Source of the DNA: Stenotrophobium rhamnosiphilum
GTDB taxonomy: Bacteria; Pseudomonadota; Gammaproteobacteria; Nevskiales; Nevskiaceae
Reading direction: 5' to 3'
Assembly: GCF_003052265.1 (NCBI RefSeq)
Contig: NZ_QANS01000001.1
Location: 806,384 to 870,383, forward strand
DNA length: 64,000 nt
Shown here: in pieces, positions 60,948 to 64,000 of the stretch
How the letters are laid out: each line of letters opens with the position of its first letter
Position numbering within the stretch: the first letter of the stretch is position 1
The notes under the pieces: generated by a model
What the model was told of the DNA's origin: nothing
Database searches by the model: none
What the model saw: only the letters and a program-made list of their open reading frames with translations
Translations under genes and position numbers: made by a program

Positions 60948-62012
60948 TCACTGCACCCTGTTACGCAATGTCACGGTGATGGGGATGTCGCGGGTAATCG
61001 GTTTGTTGGTTGTACCGCCGGCAAATTTGTTAGCGCTCTCGAGTTTGAGCGTCAACATCACGGCGTCGATTAAGGTCCAGTCCGTTACTGCGGCTGCACT
61101 AGTAAATGCCGTAGCGTTTTGTCGGTGATAAGTGATCTGCATATCGCTGACGTTGCGCACCATTTCTTGTGCGGCGGTGGGGACGCCAGCGGTGAGCCCG
61201 ATGCGGTAGAGAGATTTCCCGCCAAGTGGATTGAAGCCAATGAACCAGTCAACGGCATACAGCTTGGAAACCTGCGAATTGGCGATGTAGGTGTAGACGC
61301 TTCCTGCTGTGGTGCATTGCGTCGGAAAGCCAAGGCCGGTTGAGCAATTGCCAGGAGCAGCTGTGCCAGTGGCAAGGGTTAAAACTGCTGGCGAACCGGC
61401 GAGGCTAGTGACTTGTGCGATCGCTGCGTGATCAGGATCGCAAACAACAATAAGATCTCCAGCCGCCAATAGCGCAGTGGTTTCATTGAGCGTTATTTTT
61501 GCCGTGGTGGCGTCATGGCTGGCGACGGTCAGGCCTAAACCATCGCCTCCAACCAACTGAATTGAGCTGGTGGTGCTAACGCGCTGGCCAACGTCTGCGT
61601 CTGTTGGCGCTGTGGTCGCGGTTGAAGTGGGTACTGCGGGATCAACTGTTCCACTGTCGTAGCCACGTATGGCGTTGGCCATGTCGGCCGCCCATATTTT
61701 GGTGGCTGCACCACTAGGGCCGCTGTTGAGGACATTGGCGATACGGCCGGCATTACCGCAACCAGTCAAGCCAGTCTCGCGGATGTCTCTTGAAAGCATC
61801 TCAAAGGTGTTGCGTGCGCTGTCTTGCACCTGACTCATCGCGTTATGAGTAGCGTAAGTCTGTTTATTGGACAGGAATACCGCGATCACACCGCCGATAA
61901 TCAATAAGCCGAGCAACATGGCAATCATCAGTTCTACTAGCGTGAAGCCAAGTTGATGATGGGTTGCGGAACGCATGAGCTGTTTGGCTTTTGGCTGTAA
62001 GTGGGATTTCAT
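60948..62012 (-). CDS. pilW: Minor pilin PilW (cluster 2)
   Basis: 354 residues. Leader ends THHQLG before FTLVELMIAMLLGLLIIGGVIAVFL (Glu5), then SNKQTYATHNAMSQVQDSARN and FEMLSRDIRETGLTGCGN, the PilW signature. ATGA overlap with pilV. C-terminal region matches the usual PilW end (PITRDIPITVTLRNR). Confidence 0.93.
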   Translation of the reverse strand: MKSHLQPKAKQLMRSATHHQLGFTLVELMIAMLLGLLIIGGVIAVFLSNKQTYATHNAMSQVQDSARNTFEMLSRDIRETGLTGCGNAGRIANVLNSGPSGAATKIWAADMANAIRGYDSGTVDPAVPTSTATTAPTDADVGQRVSTTSSIQLVGGDGLGLTVASHDATTAKITLNETTALLAAGDLIVVCDPDHAAIAQVTSLAGSPAVLTLATGTAAPGNCSTGLGFPTQCTTAGSVYTYIANSQVSKLYAVDWFIGFNPLGGKSLYRIGLTAGVPTAAQEMVRNVSDMQITYHRQNATAFTSAAAVTDWTLIDAVMLTLKLESANKFAGGTTNKPITRDIPITVTLRNRVQ

Positions 62013-62509
62013 ATTGATGCTTGGGTGACGAGCTGGAATTGGGTGTCGTTGATGGTGGCGCCTGTGGCTTTGCTGTCGTCAAATTGAATCGTGACTGTGC
62101 AAAGGCCAGCGGGGTTGCAATCGACTATTCCTTTGGTGGTAGAAATTTTTCCTAAGAAGTTTCCGAGTTGTTTGCTGCACCAGTTATTCAACTGAAATTC
62201 TTTTAAGGTGGGACCAGTGGCTGGGCATGCATTGGTCGTAACAGTTCCGTTGTAAGTTCCAGCAAGCGCGACGGTACGATCCAGTCGCAGCGCTTCAATG
62301 ATCGAGTAGGTGGCAGCAGTGGCTGCAGATCGACTCATTGAGCTGCCGTTATCCGATAGCGCGCGTGTCTGTAGTGCAGCGAGGCCCAAGATGCCAATCG
62401 AAAGCACCAATACGGCAATTAATACTTCAATAAGTCCAACGCCACGCTGTGCTCGTTGAAATGTACGAACGCGGTAAGACTTACTGCTGTTGGCAGGATG
62501 CAGGTTCAT
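62009..62509 (-). CDS. pilV: Minor pilin PilV (cluster 2)
   Basis: 166 residues. Leader RTFQRAQRG before VGLIEVLIAVLVLSIGILGLAALQ (Glu5), the PilV/GspI signature. Cysteines in NACPATG, NNWCSKQ, VDCNPAGLC. The 5' end overlaps the fimU 3' end by 29 bases, so translation is coupled. Confidence 0.92.
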   Translation of the reverse strand: MNLHPANSSKSYRVRTFQRAQRGVGLIEVLIAVLVLSIGILGLAALQTRALSDNGSSMSRSAATAATYSIIEALRLDRTVALAGTYNGTVTTNACPATGPTLKEFQLNNWCSKQLGNFLGKISTTKGIVDCNPAGLCTVTIQFDDSKATGATINDTQFQLVTQASI

Positions 62510-63071
62510 CGACTGGGCAGCCTCCGGAGTTGGCGGTAAATTTGCAGCTGCTGATGACGCTGCCGGTGATCAAATAAATACAGCGGTGATTATTGGATTT
62601 GACCTTGGTGGTGTAGATGTCGGCAATCAACCCTGTGTGGGGGGCGGTGCCCGTAGCGATGGAGGCCAGGCCGTTTCCACCAAAGCGCAATGCTGTGACA
62701 TTGGTGATGGTGATGTTGGCGGGAATTTCTGGAGGGTTTGCCAGTGGTTCAGAAAATCCAGACGCGTAGACGGCGCCGACCGCTGTGCCGCAGGCTGCGC
62801 CTAAAGCATCCGTGCCGTTATGAGATGCCACGCTGGTGCAAAACTGTGTCGGCAAATTACGCTTGACGGCTTGCATACGCGCTAGGTTGAGAGAGCCGAT
62901 TAACTCATTCGCAGTTGCAGAGAGTTGATTCGAGGTAATAGTGCCGTTGAAGCTTGGCACCGCAATTCCTATCGCGACTGCAGCGACCGAGATGGCAATT
63001 AAAAGCTCAAGCAAAGAGAATCCTGTGTTCGAACGAACTGCAGGTTCTTGAATCTGATGCGGCTTAAGCAC
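62481..63071 (-). CDS. fimU: Minor pilin FimU, GspH-like (cluster 2)
   Basis: 196 residues from GTG 63071, with GAGGA five bases upstream; a TTG four codons earlier is also in frame. Leader ends PAVRSNTG before FSLLELLIAISVAAVAIGIAVPSF (Glu5), then ELIGSLNLARMQAVKRNLPTQFC, the GspH/FimU signature. First gene of cluster 2. The C-terminus ends Cys-rich (GGCPVDEPASCQQQ). Confidence 0.9.
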   Translation of the reverse strand: MLKPHQIQEPAVRSNTGFSLLELLIAISVAAVAIGIAVPSFNGTITSNQLSATANELIGSLNLARMQAVKRNLPTQFCTSVASHNGTDALGAACGTAVGAVYASGFSEPLANPPEIPANITITNVTALRFGGNGLASIATGTAPHTGLIADIYTTKVKSNNHRCIYLITGSVISSCKFTANSGGCPVDEPASCQQQ

Positions 63072-63444
63072 GGCTTTCCTCAAGATGCTGTTCCCCTATA
63101 AAGCTGTTGTATCAAGCAGCATTAACAGGTCGTTGTAACTCCCGCCCAAGGGAGGCAGCTGCCGGATCACAGGCACAAAACAATGTGCCGTTAATCGGGC
63201 TGCAAGACTGCATTTACAAACGACTTTCCCCAGGCCATTGCTCGCATGAAAGGCATTCACGTCCTTTACTCCAGCGCATGGCTTTGTTTTTTATGATGTC
63301 TAACCCTATGTAAAATAAAGACATGCAGTTCGTTCTTGCGGTTCAGCGGTAGCCCTTGGCCGATGAACGGTAGTCTTCCGGATGAACGGTTGAGACTTTG
63401 TTTGCAGTCTTCAATTACAGGATAGCTAACAATCTAGATCTTTT
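63072..63444. promoter_or_regulatory. Upstream region of minor-pilin cluster 2
   Basis: 373 bases without a gene between fimU and the insertion sequence. Contains a small palindrome GGCACA-AAACAA-TGTGCC (63173-63190). Toward the operon there is a weak -35-like TTTACA (about 63310, minus strand) followed by AT-rich sequence; no firm promoter. In P. aeruginosa this operon is controlled by AlgR; no confident AlgR box was found. Confidence 0.35.
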
Positions 63445-63470
63445 TGGACTTCCCCTACTTTTGTAGACAT
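63445..63470 (-). mobile_element. Terminal inverted repeat of an IS3-family element
   Basis: TGGACTTCCCCTACTTTTGT followed by AGACAT just after the transposase stop has the form of an IS3-family right end (…CCCCTA…TTGTAGACA). The other end lies outside the window, so the repeat cannot be matched. Confidence 0.6.
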
Positions 63471-63473
63471 CAC

Positions 63474-64000
63474 CTAGCCATATTTTGAAGCTCGCTCATA
63501 CTCGTATGGGCTGATGTTGCCGATGTGACTGTGACGACGACTGCGGTTGTAGAAGACCTCAATGTAATCGAACAGATCGGATCGAGCATCTTCGCGTGAG
63601 TCGTAAGTGCGATTGCGGACGCGCTCTTTCTTCAAGCTGCTGAAAAAGGATTCTGCCGCAGCGTTGTCGTAACAGTTGCCACGACGACTCATACTGACGC
63701 TCAAGTTATGCGCTTTGCAGAAGCGCCCCCAATCGTCGCTGCTGTACTGCACGCCTTGATCGGAATGCACGATTACGGATTGCTTGGGATGACGACGCCA
63801 GATCGCCATCAGAAGCGCATCCAAGGCCAGCTCACGCGCAAGAGTGGGTTTCATTGACCAGCCCACCACCATTCGTGAGTACAGATCAATGACCACTGCT
63901 AGGTAAAGCCAACCTTCATGCGTGCGGATGTAGGTGATGTCTGTGACCCAAACTTGGTCTGGAGCCGTTGCTGAAAACTGCCGCTGCAATTGATTCGGAG
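63474..64000 (-). CDS. IS3-family transposase OrfB, C-terminal part
   Basis: DDE integrase-fold transposase; the frame is open past the window edge, so the N-terminus (and OrfA) is missing. About 175 residues seen. The catalytic triad is complete: D in VWVTDITYIRT, D in IVHSDQGVQYSS and E in NAAAESFFSSLKKE. The C-terminal motif RRHSHIGNISPYEYE is typical of IS3 members. It reads away from the window centre's operons, toward fimU. Confidence 0.95.
   Translation of the reverse strand, partial: PNQLQRQFSATAPDQVWVTDITYIRTHEGWLYLAVVIDLYSRMVVGWSMKPTLARELALDALLMAIWRRHPKQSVIVHSDQGVQYSSDDWGRFCKAHNLSVSMSRRGNCYDNAAAESFFSSLKKERVRNRTYDSREDARSDLFDYIEVFYNRSRRHSHIGNISPYEYERASKYG

Noticed and set aside
1..64000. 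tRNA or rRNA genes
   Set aside because: Intergenic gaps were read for cloverleaf cores (GGTTCGAATCC-type T arms) and none was found.

Overview
This window looks like chromosome from a gammaproteobacterium. Several gene orders are typical of that class: maf/yceD-rpmF-plsX, ygfB-pepP-ubiH-ubiI-gcv, lgt-thyA-folA, and thiO lying against a type IV minor-pilin cluster as in Pseudomonas. The split glycine decarboxylase (gcvPA/gcvPB), the separate gspAB pair, a bacterial acyl-CoA-binding protein and many short palindromic repeats would suit an environmental lineage such as the Nevskiales or Solimonadaceae. That placement is inference only. No tRNA, rRNA, CRISPR array or prophage was seen.

Layout. 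1-7.4 kb: 5' part of rne (minus), diverging from rluC and a HAD phosphatase, then maf (minus), diverging from yceD-rpmF-plsX, then argD with a clear terminator. 7.4-13.2 kb: a hybrid histidine kinase and its LuxR-type response regulator (minus), then two exported proteins of unknown function (plus), the second a 658-residue lipoprotein. 13.2-16.1 kb: gspB-gspA and elaA (minus). 16.2-19.1 kb: a molybdopterin oxidoreductase and a TPR-like lipoprotein (plus). 19.1-22.7 kb: rsmE, and the overlapping argA-bioA pair (minus). 22.9-33.8 kb: a long plus-strand run, ygfB-pepP-ubiH-ubiI, then a tandem glycine riboswitch, gcvT-gcvH-gcvPA-tpx-gcvPB, dgkA and a PfkB-family kinase. Thiol peroxidase lies between the two halves of the P protein. 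33.9-40 kb: rlmI, a small exported Ala/Lys-rich protein, lgt-thyA-folA, a TamA/BamA-like outer-membrane protein, acyl-CoA-binding protein and an NnrU protein. 40-46.5 kb: a second molybdopterin oxidoreductase, a metallo-beta-lactamase-fold lipoprotein and a large DUF1302 protein. 46.7 kb: thiO.

The most unusual part is 47.6-63.1 kb. Two complete type IV minor-pilin/PilY1 operons lie head to tail on the minus strand. The upstream one (fimU-pilV-pilW-pilX-pilY1-pilE) encodes a PilY1 of about 1,900 residues. Its von Willebrand A domain is interrupted by about 650 residues of cysteine-rich tandem repeats (about 56 Cys, roughly 14 units). The downstream one (fimU-pilV-pilW-pilX-pilY1-pilE-pilE) encodes a short PilY1 with no vWA domain but with EF-hand-like loops. 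Both are inferred to build pilus-tip complexes, so this cell may display two different tip adhesins. An IS3-family transposase, cut by the window end, lies just upstream of the operon pair.

Intergenic regions carry several families of palindromic or REP-like repeats, mostly at 3' ends of genes, and four convincing intrinsic terminators.
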